From positions 124,001-188,000 of the forward strand of contig JAPDFW010000104.1 of the NCBI GenBank assembly GCA_028826165.1: a DNA stretch of 64,000 nucleotides, given 5' to 3'. Position numbers and translations under genes: made by a program. Below the pieces are notes generated by a model. The model was not told where the DNA came from and made no database searches. It saw only the letters and a list, made by a program, of their open reading frames with translations. Shown in pieces: positions 13,301 through 25,621 of the stretch (positions are counted from its first letter, which is position 1; each line of letters starts with the position of its first letter). The stretch comes from Anaeramoeba ignava. Lineage: Eukaryota > Metamonada > Anaeramoebidae.

Positions 13301-14637
13301 CTGCGGAAAATATCTAAATTAGAAGGATCCAATTTGCATATATTTGAAATTGATTTAATAATAATATTTTGCACTTCGGAAACAAGTGTAGATTTTGAAA
13401 ACAAACTAAAAATAAGAGAAAACATTGTGATATTTGAAACGATTTTTGGGGAATCATTCAAAGAAAAAAGAGATGATGAACTCATCTGTTTAATTTGTGA
13501 TTTTGATGGTTTTTCTTGCTTAATAAAACACAATTTGGATAAAATATCAACATATCCTATTTTTTCTTGGAGCGGAATTTGCGATTCTGAAAGAAAATTA
13601 AGTGAATTTTGCCGAATTTTTGAATAAAGATGTTGAGAAGAAAGTTGTGACACAGGATCTTTGGAAATGAATGAAGATCCTTTAACTGATGTAACAAGTA
13701 ATTCGAGTAAATCTTTGATTGCAATAAAATTTTTAGATGAAGAATGTTTTGACATCAATAATTTGATTTGAGAAATCACTTTTTCCTTTTGAGAAAAATC
13801 CAAAAGATACGAAAGATTGAAATGCAGAAAACATGAGTTCATGATTTGGCAGAGTTCGTGGAATATTTGGGTCATTAGATTATGATTATCAGCAGGGAAA
13901 GAAATGATCAAAGAAAATATTTTTTGGAAAAAATTTTGTTTTGAAAAATATGGGAAAGTTTCTCTTGAACTAAAAAATCTTTTCCCATGATCCGCAAGGG
14001 TTTTAAAGAATAGGATGATTCTGGATTTTGTTTTTAAAGATAGGATTTGATTTTTATCATTTTTTTGATTATTTTTTTCGGATTGATTTTCTTCATTTGG
14101 AAAAGTTAAATTTGTTGATAATTCGAAAAATTTAAGAACTGTTTCTGGGAATTTTAAATCTAATAAGGTTGACATATTCTTTTGGAATTTGGACAAATAA
14201 TTCAAAATCAAGGTGATATTTTTGATATCTTTATATTTTTGGAGATCTTGAAAAATATTTATAAAACCATTTGTAATTTGAGTTGTTGAAGATGAAGTGA
14301 ATAATTTTTGAAAAGATAAATGAAGATTTTGCAGAAGTAATTTAATAAATTCAGAAGTATCACCCAAACTAAAATGAATTTTTTTTTTTTTGAAATTTTA
14401 ATCAAAATTAAAAAAAACTATTTTTTTTTTTTTTAAAAAATTTTATTACTCAACAAATTTTGAAAAACTTTCTTGTTCTTTTGCAAATAAAAGAAATAAA
14501 GGAATTAATTGTGAATAAATTTGGTTTTTGTTGTTTTTGTTTTTGTTTTGTGGAATCATTTGTAATAAACGTCTAATTTCCATTGCAGTTTTTAGTTCAT
14601 CCCAATCAAAATTTTTTTTATTTTTTTCTTTATTCAT
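4356..14637 (-). CDS. ALFY/WDFY3-type BEACH-WD40-FYVE protein
   Basis: Large selective-autophagy/membrane-trafficking scaffold of about 3,350 residues; human ALFY is of similar size. Order: armadillo-like N-terminus; concanavalin-like domain near residues 850-1050 (CGNSHVEIPPVQ, YTLSFWVYFDS); PH-BEACH near 2215-2500 (EGPQRVRLRLERNY); BEACH near 2575-2850 (NFEYLVYLNTLAGRTYNDL, FHYGTHYSTS, GGKFDYADRLFHSI); WD40 repeats; C-terminal FYVE finger (CQICSTHL, HHCRICGRVVCDSC, ICDDCF; TAA at 4356-4358). FYVE fingers bind PI3P on endosomes and autophagosomes. Introns: 14369-14449, 13177-13242 and 6498-6565, all GT-AG on the minus strand. The start ATG (14637) opens MNKEKNKKNFDWDELK. The frame changes by one base near 9520 and 9625 and two or three times in the K/E/N/Q-rich insert at 4710-5090. 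That insert lies inside the last WD40 blade. Flanking protein reads through each break, so indels are likelier than introns. Confidence 0.93.
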
Positions 14638-14747
14638 TTTTTTTTAAAAAATTAAAAAAAATTAAAAAAAAGAAAAATAAAAAATTTTTTCATTTTTTTC
14701 ATTTTTTTTTTTATTTTTTCTTCTTAAATTATTTTAAATTATTTTAA
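14638..14747. promoter_or_regulatory. Divergent ALFY/USP intergenic region
   Basis: Only about 110 bp separate the start codons of two divergently transcribed giant genes. The sequence is almost pure A/T with poly-T and poly-A runs. Any shared promoter must lie here or in the 5' exons. No recognisable element was seen. Confidence 0.4.
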
Positions 14748-17700
14748 ATGGAACAAAAGCAAAAACAAGAACAAGAAAACAAACAAAATTTAAATCAAGA
14801 ACACAAACAAAATGAAAATTTAAATCAAAATCAAAATCAAAATGAAAATCAAAATCAAAGTCTAAATGAAAATCAAAATCAAAATGAAAATGAAAATCAA
14901 AATGAAAATGAAAATCAAAATCAAAATCAAAATCAAAATGAAAATCAAAATCAAAATGAAAATCAAAATCAAAATGAAAATCGAAAATCAAAATCAAAAT
15001 GAAAATGAAAATCAAAATGAAAATCAAAATGAAAATCAAAATGAAAATGAAAATCAAAATTAAAATCAAAATCAAAATGAAAATCAAAATCAAAATAAAA
15101 ATGAAAATCAAAATGAAAATCAAAATGAAAATCAAAATCAAAATCAAAATCAAAATCAAAATCAAAATCAAAATGAAAATTTAAATCAAAATCAAAATCA
15201 AAATCAAAATCAAAATCAAAATCAAAATCAAAATCAAAATGAAAATGAAAATCAAAATCAAAATCAAAATCAAAATCAAAATCAAAATCAAAATCAAAAT
15301 CAAAATGAAAATCAAAATCAAAATGAAAATCAAAATCAAAATGAAAATCAAAATCAAAATGAAAATCAAAATCAAAATCAAAATGAAAATCAAAATGAAA
15401 ATCAAAATCAAAATGAAAATCAAAATGAAAATCAAAATCAAAATGAAAATGAAAATGAAAATCAAAATCAAAATGAAAATGAAAATCAAAATCAAAATCA
15501 AAATCAAAATCAAAATGAAAATCAAAATGAAAATGAAAATCAAAATGAAAATGAAAATCAAAATCAAAATCAAAATCAAAATCAAAATCAAAATCAAAAT
15601 CAAAATCAAAATGAAAATCAAAATCAAAATGAAAATCAAAATGAAAATCAAAATGAAAATGAAAATCAAAATGAAAATGAAAATCAAAATCAAAATCAAA
15701 AACAAAATGAAAATCAAAATCAAAATGAAAATCAAAATCAAAATCAAAATCAAAATCAAAATCAAAATCAAAATCAAAATCAAAATGAAAATCAAAATGA
15801 AAATCAAAATTTAAATCAAAATGAAAATCAAAAACAAAATGAAAATCAAAATGAAAATCAAAATCAAAATCAAAATCAAAATCAAAATGAAAATCAAAAT
15901 CAAAATGAAAATGAAAATCAAAATGAAAATCAAAATGAAAATCAAAATGAAAATGAAAATGAAAATGAAAATGAAAATGAAAATCAAAATCAAAATCAAA
16001 ATCAAAATCAAAATAAAAATGAAAATGAAAATGAAAATGAAAATGAAAATGAAATGGAAATGGAAAATTCTTTTAAAATTATTTATAATCAAATTTCTCA
16101 AATTACAAAAAAACTTCCTTTTGGTAAATTTTCTTAAATTAATATTTATTGTAAAAATTGAAAAAAAAAAATATTTTTATTTTTAATCCTTTTTTTCTTT
16201 AAAAAAAAAGTTCAAGATTTCCCAAAAATATCTCAAGAAATTATAGATTTAATTAATTCTTTTATGAAAAAAGAAATTTTTATACCAAAATCAAAAGAAG
16301 GATTTTTTGAAGAAACAATTTTTAATTATTTAAAACAAATCCAAAAATTGTATTTATTGCTTTTTTTTTTTTTCAAAAGCGAAAAAATTAAATCTTTTAA
16401 AAAAAAAAGAAAATTAGATTCTTCATTATCAACAAATATTCAAAATTTATATCAATCAATGATTAAATTTGTTCTTTATCAACTTCAGAATCAAATTGTT
16501 AATGAAAAGCTTCTTTCAATTATAATATCAATTTTTTCAGTAGAAATGTACATGTTTGAATCTATTAAATTAATGATTGAAAAAGATGAAAAATATAGAA
16601 ATATTAGATTTAAATACCAAAATATAAAGAAAATTAAGAAACTTGATCAAAAAAATCCAAAATTTACTCAACTTAAAGTAAATTTAAATTTTCAAATTTA
16701 AAATTTAATTTTAAATTATATTTTATATTTCTTTAAGGAAAATGATACAATCACACCAGTCTTCTTTATTGAGAATATTCAATTTTTCGGAATAAATGAA
16801 GGATTTAAAATCATTTCGAATTTTTATTTGAAAACATCAAATCAGAAAATGGAAAAATAAATATCCAAATATTATTACTTTTTTCTAAAATATTTGATTT
16901 AGTAAAAAAATTTAAAAAAATTTAAAAAAATTTAAAAAATTCCTTTCTAATTAAACAAAACAAAGATTTATCAACATTTAACTCAGGTTGTATTTGAAAT
17001 TTACTTGAAAAAAATTATTGATGGAATTTTATTATATCTTGAATCATTTTGGAAAAATTTAACAGATTATGAGGAATTATATCAATCAACAAGAATCATT
17101 CTTTCATATATACTTTTTATAAAAGAAAAAATACCAAGTATTTCTGAAATTGAACCTCAAATCCAAATTATTGATTTTAAAATGAAATTGGCAAAAATTT
17201 TACTTGATAACGAAGAAGCTAAAAACCAGAAAAATGGAATCAAATTTACAATTGAAATTATAAATGAAATACAAAATTTAAAAAATCGTTCTGAAAATGA
17301 TGCTTTGAGCCATCACGAAAGAGGAAAATATGAAAAGCAATTTAAAAAAACACAAAAAAACTGTTTGGATTGGTTGAAAAACAATCGTTTTATTGAAAAG
17401 CAATTCAAAGGAGAAAAAAAAGATGGAGAAACTTTGCAACTTGTGAATCAAATTATTAAATTTTATGGGAAATATCAAAAAATCCCTGATAAATTAATCA
17501 ATGATATTTGGGCATTACTTCAACAAGATTTAAGCTCAAATTTAAGATTGAAACAGATATTAACACAAACACTAATTACAATCACCAAAATTGCAAACAA
17601 AGTCCAAATCAATGATTTGAATCAGAAAATCCAACAAGTTAAAAGGGAAAATTATGATTTTAATTTTTTGGAATTGATTAGTAGCGTTACATTTATTCAA

Positions 17701-20700
17701 ATATCTAAAAACCCCAAATCTATTAGCAATCTTTTTGGATTAGAAACAATGTGGAACTTGATACAAGATGGTTCAGGAATATCTTCTTCTGTAGCTTCAA
17801 GAGCAAGAGTTAATTTGAAGAATATTTTAATCAAGAAAGAATGCAAGAAAATTCGCAATAATTATATTTTGTTATGTATTCAGAATATCCAAAAACATCA
17901 ATCTGTATTATTATCTCTTGAATTAATAAAAGATCTTGTTTCTTATTCAGGACAACAAAATAAGATTGATAATAAGATGTTTACTACAAAAATTAAGAAA
18001 CTTCAACAAGAGCATAAGTTGATGGATTTATTTTTTGAAGATTTTAAATATTATCATGAAAAGGCACAAGAAGGAGCATCAAAAGTATCAAATTTAAGAA
18101 AAAGATTTTCTCCTGATCTTGGATTTGAAGAAAAAGAAAAAGAAAAAGAAAAAGATGAAAATGAAAATGAAAATGAAAATGAAAAAAATAAGGATCATAA
18201 AGAAAATAAACCAAATTATGTAGAATTCGATATTTCAACAACTCCCATTGTGGGTGTTCATTCACATCTAAAAGAAATTGAACAAAGACTTCAATTCCTT
18301 GATTTCATTTTAACAAATACAAACTTAACATTATCTTTTGAAAGATTTGCTCAAATTTGGGGTTTCTTAGTTGAAAAATCAATCTCGAAAATGGAAACAG
18401 ATGCATTTTTCCAATTTATTGAATCATTGAAACTTAGTAATCAACAATATGGAAAAGGATTTGAATTACCATTTTTAGAGAAAGTTTTTACAAAAATTGT
18501 TGAATATTTCGATCATCAAAAATTGAATATGATGGAATATTCAATTTTTCGAAAATTTTTCACAACAATTAACAGAAGATCAAACAAAATTATTCCTGAA
18601 TATGAAACTATTACTTATCAAGTTTATTCAACAGGAACATCTTTTTTTAAAGGTTCTAATTACGATAAAGAATTGAAAACAATTACAAAAACATCAAGAA
18701 GACTCACAGGAAATTTCTTATCTGAAACAATAGAACTCAAGCATCTTGATTATTTATGGAAAATTTTTCTCGATGTTGAAAATGAAGAAGTTTTAACATC
18801 TTCTCAAACTCTTTTAACAAATTGCTATTTGTTATTATCACCAACACTTTTGAAGAAACCAGAAGCTGGCAAGCAAGTTCAAGAAGAATTCATTTCAGAA
18901 ATTATGAAAAAAATAACAACCATTTCAAATTCCCAACAAAAACAACCGCAAGATGAAGAGAAAATAAGACGTTGTTTATCTCTTCTTCATTCTTTTATAC
19001 AAAGTTTTGATAAAAAAAAGGGATTAGATAATTTGGAAAATGATGCCTTGAAACCTCATCAACAAAAAACACAAATTGAACAAGTTTCATTGCCAATCCA
19101 ATATAACAAACAAAATCATACAATGACTTTCCATGATTCACTAACAATTAAAGAATTTCGAAGAATAATCCAAAAGAGATTGAAAATCAAAACAGATGGT
19201 TTCAAACTTTATTATGGAAAATTGGAGTTGAATAAAGAAGAACAAACACTTCGAAATTTGAAAATTAATGATTTATTATCTACTCAAAGTTTGGAAGTTA
19301 GATTTGAAGAAGACAAAAAACAAGAAAAACAATCTAATAAAGATAAAGATAAAGATAAAGATGAAGACGAATATTATTTCAATGATTCAAGTGATGAAGA
19401 TCAAGTCGAAAAGGAAAAAGAATCAAAATTCCAAAAATGACAAGCAATTAAAAAAATTTTTGCAAGAAAAAAAAAGAAAAGAAAAAGAAATCCAAAAAGC
19501 CAAAGAAGAATTTGAAAAGAAGCAGCAAACAAATTTGCAAGCAAAGAAAAAAGAAATGGAAGAGAAATTACGAAAAGAAAAAGAATTCAGAGAAAGAAAC
19601 AAGTCTGATCGATTTCCTGCTGTTGTTGTTTCACGAAGTGAATATTTTGAGAAATTATTTGAAATTATCGAATATTCAGAAAAAATTGGTTTATTTACAT
19701 GGGAAATTATCCAGAAATTACCAACAAATCCACATCTGTTATTGAGATTTTCATCTTTAACACAAACAAAATTGAACAGCATTTTCAAAAAAAATTTATA
19801 TCAGAATTATTTTAAAGATTTCCAAATCAAAATGAACGAGAAAAAGCAAATTGTTCCAGAGAATGAAATTTTGAAAAAATCTGTGAGTGATTTTCTTCCG
19901 AAAGAAAATATTTACAAATTACTTTATTCTCTAGAAATCATACATCAACTTATTTTAGTCAGCAAATACAAAGCAGAAGAAACAATTGATAAAACTGAAA
20001 ATTTAAGAGATGAGCAATGGTGTTCAGCTTTCATTTCAGAAAATGGGGTTTTGCAATTTATGAATATTATCATTGATTTGAATTCCAAATTACAAAATGA
20101 AAATTTATTAGAAAAATTCCATCCGAAATTATTTCAAACCATGACTTTAATGATGAAAATTTTCATGGAAATGATCAGCATAAATCCACTGAAAAAGGAA
20201 GTATCGCCTTTATGTGACGTTTTCAAGAACCAATTAGCAGAGCAAGAATTAAGTGAAAATATTCATAGTTTCTTGAATTCACTTTTTGAAATGATTATTT
20301 TTTTTTCTGATATTGCAAATGACAAAAAAGCAACAAAAGAAATGAAGTTTGAAATTGGATTTTTTGTTGAATACAGTATTACAATTTTGGACATTTTAAT
20401 TTCAAATGATTTCAAAACAATATCATATTTATTTGTCAATCCATCGAAAAGAATTCCAATGATTCTCCGAAAATCATTACTTAATGAGAATCAAAAGATA
20501 CGGCATTCAGCATTTAAACTTCTTCATTTGGTTTCATGGAATTCATTAGGAAAAGAAATAATTTTGGAAGGAATTAATGTTGCCAATTATCTTTTTTCAA
20601 GTTTGGTTGAATTGCTTCCAGAAATCAAAAATTTTTCGAGAATTAGTTATGAGTATTTTATAGTTATGAATGGAATGGTTAATCAGAATATTCCAACAAT

Positions 20701-23700
20701 AGAAACAATGCAATCAACAGAAAACGAAAAATCTAAAAAAAAGGAATCAAATGAAGAAAAACCCATCTTTCGCAAATATTTAAAGAATTGGATTATTATC
20801 AGTTAATAATTGATATTTCAAACCAAATTAAAGATTCATCTTTGAGAGAAAAAAGCAGCTCTTCTAAGCATGAGAATTGGGTTTTGAAAGGATTGCTTGA
20901 TCTTTTATCCTCAATTATTCAAGTTACAAAGATTTCTGAATCCCAAAAAATTGAAATTGGGATAAAACATAAAATGATCAAGGAATTATTTGAAAATTGT
21001 CTTTTTAAGCCAAAACCAAAAGAAAATGAAAATGAAAATGAAAATGAAAATGAAAATCAAGAAATATCAATAAGTAGTTTACTTCCAAAATGTCAAGCGC
21101 CACCATCAAGACAATCAGCTCTTTCTCTTCTTTCCAATTTGACGAGAAACGTTCCTCAAAATATTGAATATTTAATCAAAAAAATGAAGAAGAGTTTTAA
21201 AAAAACAGAGAAAAATTTAAGTTGGGATCACAAACCCATTTTAGAAGAAACTGAGAAAACAATAGGATATGTTGGGTTGAGGAATCAAGGCGCGACATGT
21301 TATATGAATTCTGTTTTACAGCAACTTTTCATGACAACAGAATTTCGAGAAGGAATTCTTGCATCTAAAGAGGAAAATCAAAATCAAAATGAAAATCAAA
21401 ATGAAAATGAAAATCAAAATCAAAAAAAATCAGATAATGAATTAGTTCTTCAAGAATTCCAAAATTTGTTTTACAATCTCCAGCAATCACAATCACAAGT
21501 TCACAACCCAATCTCGTTCTGCAAAAGTTTCAAAGATTTTGATGGAAATCCAATCAATCTGAAAAGACAACAAGATGCTAATGAATTTTTGAATTTGCTA
21601 TTTGATCGTATTGAAAACTCATTAAAATCAACACCTCAAGAAAATCTATTGAAAGAAGTTTATGGAGGAAAATTGATTCATCAAGTTATTTGCAGTGAGA
21701 AATTCCATCGCTCAGAAAGAGAAGAACCTTTTTTCACAGTTTCGATTGATATCCAAAAAAAGCAAACATTACAAGAATCACTTGAATTATTTATTGAAAA
21801 GGATACTCTCAAAGGGGAAAACCAATATTTCTGCAGTGGTTGCAATAAGAAATCAGATGCATTAAAGCGATGTTGTTTAAAAACACTTCCAAATACATTA
21901 ATTCTTCATTTGAAACGCTTTGATTTTGATATTAACACACTTAGGCATATCAAATTGAATAAATATTTCGAATTCCCAAAAGAAATTGACATGAAACCTT
22001 ACACTCTTCATGGGATAATGAAAAAAGAACGAGAAAATGAAAATGAAAATGAAAATGAAGATGAAGATGAAAATGAAAATCAAAATCAAAATCAAAATCA
22101 AAATCAAGATGAAGATGAAAATGAAAAAGAAAAGAAAAAAATCGATAAGGAAAAGGAAGAACAATTAAAATTAATCGATCAAGAAATTGAGAAAATGAAA
22201 CAGCCTGATGATTATTATCAATATCAACTTGCTGGTGTTGTTGTGCATTCTGGAACAGCAAATTCCGGTCATTATTATTCATATATTCGAGAAAGAAATC
22301 AAAATGAAGATCAAAATGAAAAAATTGTTTGGAATGAATTTAATGATACAACAGTCAGAAGCTTTGATATCAGAAATCTAAAGAAAAAAACATTTGGATC
22401 GGTAAAATCTGAAAGTGATCCAAAAGCTTCATCTACAATATTCAATGCTTATATGCTATTCTACGAAAGAAAAAAGAGATATGATTTCCGCACACAAAAA
22501 CCGGCTGAGAAAATATCACAAAATCAAAATACATTGCAGAAAATGAAGAGACTTCGAAGACAAAAAATTCTATTGCAAAACAACCAATATCGAATTTACG
22601 AACAAATGTATTTTAATTTTGTATCTGTTATATTTCAAGACAAGTCATGGAATCGCAATGATTTATCTGTATTCAAATTTGCAGCAAAATTCCTTTTTGA
22701 AATTGTTGTTTATTCTTGTTCTTTATCAAGTTTCAATTTGTGGATCCAAATTTTAAATTCCGTTTTCCAAAAAAACCAAGAATTATCCAAATGGTTTTTG
22801 AAACAAAGTTTGAAATTAAAATGGATTGAAAAAATTATTATTCTTTCCCCAATTACACATTTCCAAGAGGGATATATTACTTTAATGAAAACAAGTATGG
22901 GAAATCTCATTTTGAAAGAAGGAGAAAATTATCCCAAATTTGAATCAAAAGAAGAAGAATTTAATTCACAAAAATTATTTGAAAATCCATCTTTAATTGA
23001 ATTTATAACTTTCTTGGCTTTAAATGTAATATTTTTTCAATCAACAAAAAAAAATATTATAAATATTTATATTAATATAAATTCTTTTTTTTCTTCAGAT
23101 TGATTCATTTCTTTCAAATGGAAAAAATCCTTTTTATTACTTTAAAATTTTGATTGATTTTGCTTCATTTGGAAAAAGAGAAAGTGATTATTTAATTGGA
23201 TTAAATATGATTCCAAATTCAATTGAGTTTTATAAAAAAGCTTCATCACAACAATTTGTTGAAGTGAAAAATGAATCAACAGAAGAAGTTGAATTAATAC
23301 CAATTAATTTAAAACCAGAAGTTTTCCAAACAGTTATAAAATTTGTTATATTATTAATGAAAAACTTCCAATTTGAAGATTCAAATTTAGAATCAACAAG
23401 CATTCAAGTTCAAATCCAACAAATTAAATCAAATGAAGATTTTTTCAAAGAAATTTTTATTAAACAATTAGCAATTTCTGAATTACAATTATTAATTCAA
23501 TATTTATCAAGGAAATCTCTTATTTTGACTTCATTTTTTAAGGATTTGTTATTTGGACTTTTAACAGAGAAAAAAGTGAGAAAAGCGAATTATTCATTTT
23601 ATATTGAAACTTTAAAGAAAATTATTGAAAATGAAAATTGAAAATGAAAATTTAAAGAAAATGAAAATTTAAAGAAAATTATTGAAAATGAAAAAGAAAA

Positions 23701-24181
23701 TGAAAATTTAAATGGAAATGAAAAAGGAAATGAAAATCAAAATGAAAAAGGAAATGAAAATCAAAATGAAAAAGAAAATGAAAATCAAAATGAAAAAGAA
23801 AATGAAAATTTAAATGAAAATGAAAAAGAAAATGAAAAAGAAAATGAAAAAGAAAATCAAAATGAAAATCAAAATGAAAATCAAAATGAAAATCAAAATC
23901 AAAATCAAAATGAAAATCAAAATGAAAATTTAAATGAAAATCAAAAAGAAAAAGAAAAAGAAAGAATTTTCGAAATTTTAAATGGTTTATTTGATTTAAT
24001 CAATAATTTATTTAATACAAAAAAGAAAACAGTTTCTCAAAGAATTTATCAATCAATTATTTCTTTTTTGGATTTAAATTCAACCACAAAACAATGGAAA
24101 TTTGAAAATCAAAAAAAGATTGATGAATTGGAACAATTTTATAAGAATTTATCAAAAACAAATCAAAAGAAAAGAAAATAA
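14748..24181 (+). CDS. Giant ubiquitin-specific protease, USP9X/USP24/USP34-like
   Basis: Deubiquitinase with a long helical-repeat N-terminus, a ubiquitin-like domain (about 19075-19315, FKLYYGKLELNKEEQTL) and a C19 catalytic domain (about 21255-22480). Catalytic signatures: Cys box GLRNQGATCYMNSVLQQL, QQDANEFLNLLFDRI, zinc pair CSGCNKK, HLKRFDFD, YFEFPKEIDMKPYT and His box SGTANSGHYYSYI. The last blocks match the USP9X type closely. Introns seen: 16106-16210, about 16678-16737, about 16901-16970 and about 23029-23098. Acidic and N/Q/E tracts interrupt the linker and catalytic domain. Frame changes near 16845, 19430 and 20785 and two in-frame TGAs at 23638-23646 break the ORF, although the protein continues through each. 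The first ATG is 14748. An in-frame TAA at 15061 and a shift near 14988 mean translation may really start at ATG 16054. Confidence 0.88.
14805..16062 (+). repeat. (CAAAAT/GAAAAT)n hexamer array, about 1.25 kb
   Basis: About 200 tandem hexamers, CAAAAT or GAAAAT with rare variants (TTAAAT, AAAAAT, CAAAAC). In the frame joining downstream protein they encode Gln-Asn/Glu-Asn, but that frame has a TAA at 15061 and an offset near 14988. The other frames (Lys-Ile/Lys-Met forward, Leu-Ile-Phe reverse) are open over long distances and are artefacts of the repeat. It is either an N-terminal N/Q/E domain of the USP or its 5' leader. Confidence 0.85.
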
Positions 24182-24450
24182 TTTCCTTTTTCTTCTTCTC
24201 TTTTTTTTTTATTCAATTTTTTTCTAAATTCCAAAAATTAAAAATTCAAAATTCAAAATTTTTAAAATAATTTTTTTTTAAATTAAAACAAAAATATTTT
24301 TTTCATTTTTCATTTTTCATTTTTTTCATTTTTTGAAGTACAAAAATAAATTAAATGAATTCCAATTCTTTCAGAGTTAAGTTGTTGAACCAAACTCAGG
24401 TAAACGTTTTTCTTAATTTGGAAAAAATAATGAAAAAAAAAAACTCATGA
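24182..24450. other. Intergenic A/T-rich stretch
   Basis: Downstream of the USP stop, mostly poly-T/poly-A and TTTTTCAT repeats. A short open stretch at 24355-24402 followed by a GTAAAC donor-like site and a CAG acceptor-like site near 24461 might be a remnant first exon of the nuclease fragment that follows. Confidence 0.3.
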
Positions 24451-24840
24451 TTGATTTCAGATAATTTTTTGATTCTTCAAATCAAGAATTTGATTCTAAT
24501 CAATATTTATTTTTCACATTCATGGCAAAAGGAATTAAATGAAGAACTCATTCAAATCATAAATTATTTTGAAAAGAAACAAATTATTATTGGAGGAGAT
24601 TTCAATTTTCCTTTTCATTTATTCTTAAAAAAATATATTTTGAAAAATCGATTTCCAAAAAGTTTCAAATTAATTCCAAATTCTTGTTTTTCTCGAGTGA
24701 AGAATATTGATTATTTTATTTCAAATTGCAAATCTGTTTTATGATTTTCTCAAATTATCCCTCCAATTTTAAATTCTGAATTTATTTCAGATCACAATTT
24801 AGTTGAAAATTCCTTCTTAATTGATCTCAAATGAACTGTC
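24451..24840 (+). pseudogene. Endonuclease/exonuclease/phosphatase domain, C-terminal half remnant
   Basis: One frame reads INIYFSHSW, IIIGGDFNFPF, VKNIDYFISN and, after an in-frame TGA (about 24742), ISDHNLVE. The GGDFN, IDY(F)xSN and SDH motifs in this order are the C-terminal hallmarks of EEP-fold nucleases. These include the AP-like endonucleases of non-LTR retrotransposons. No N-terminal half precedes it and no reverse transcriptase follows. The TGA and the short length make it a decayed fragment. Non-LTR origin is an inference. Confidence 0.6.
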
Positions 24841-24944
24841 TAAGGAACACATAAAAATTAAGATCTTTTTCGTTTTTTTGATTCTTAAAATAACATAATT
24901 TCCAACTTCATTCCACTTTCAAAAATAAATAACTCAAGAAAAAA

Positions 24945-25150
24945 CTTAAGATTTTCATTCTTAATTTGAATGGAATGCGTAAAAAAGAAAAGGAAAAACA
25001 AGTGAAAAAATGAATGAAAAATTGGGATATTATTTTTTTTCAAGAAACTCATTTGAAAAAAAATATGGAAAAAATTTTGATGAAGATTATTTTTGTTTTT
25101 TCAAAAATCAAATAACAATTTCTCAACTTCAAAAAAGTAAAAAATAAAAA
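24945..25150 (+). pseudogene. Endonuclease/exonuclease/phosphatase domain, N-terminal remnant
   Basis: Reads LNLNGMRKKEKEKQVKK, then a TGA, then MKNWDIIFFQETHL. LNxNG and QETHL are the first two catalytic blocks of an EEP-fold endonuclease. After QETHL the frame shifts by one and continues as NFDEDYFCFFKNQITISQL. This N-terminal piece lies downstream of the C-terminal piece in the same orientation, so they cannot be one linear gene. The bases between them (24841-24944) are A/T-rich and unassigned. Confidence 0.55.
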
Positions 25151-25553
25151 ACTTAAAACAAAAAAGGAAAAAACACAATTTTTATTTGTTAAAAAACCAA
25201 AACAATTTTTTTCTTTCATCTTTCTCTCATGGTTAAACAGGAACTCCTATATCCCTTCATTCACATTTTGCATTAAAGTGTATAACACACACTAACTCCC
25301 TTAAATATTCGATTATAAAAAATAATTAAGTTGATCATCATTATTTTTTATAAAGGCAAAAAAATGAAAAAAATGAAAAATGAAAAATAAAAAAATGAAA
25401 AAATAAAAAAATTTTTTTTTCAAATCTAATTTAAATAAATCAAAAGAAAGAAAATAATTTGAATTTAATTTGTTTTTGTTTTTGTTTTTGATTTTGTTTT
25501 TGTTTTTGGATTAAATTGATTTTTTTATTTTTTTTGATTAAGGAATCCGAAAG

Positions 25554-25586
<33 letters not shown>

Positions 25587-25621
25587 GAAAAAAGAAAAAA
25601 GAAAAAAGAAAAAAGAAAAGC
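25151..25621. other. Intergenic region, unassigned
   Basis: Around 25200-25345 the composition is unusually complex for intergenic sequence here (GGAACTCCTATATCCC, then CATTTTGCATTAAAGTG, then ACACACACTAACTCCC). I cannot assign it; it may be the non-coding end of the decayed element. The rest is poly-A/T, a TTTTTG run, and AGAAAA repeats just after the plastin stop. Confidence 0.3.

Noticed and set aside
14866-16186. Long Lys-Ile/Lys-Met and Leu-Ile-Phe ORFs on both strands
   Set aside because: Shadow frames of the CAAAAT/GAAAAT hexamer array; no conserved or complex protein sequence.
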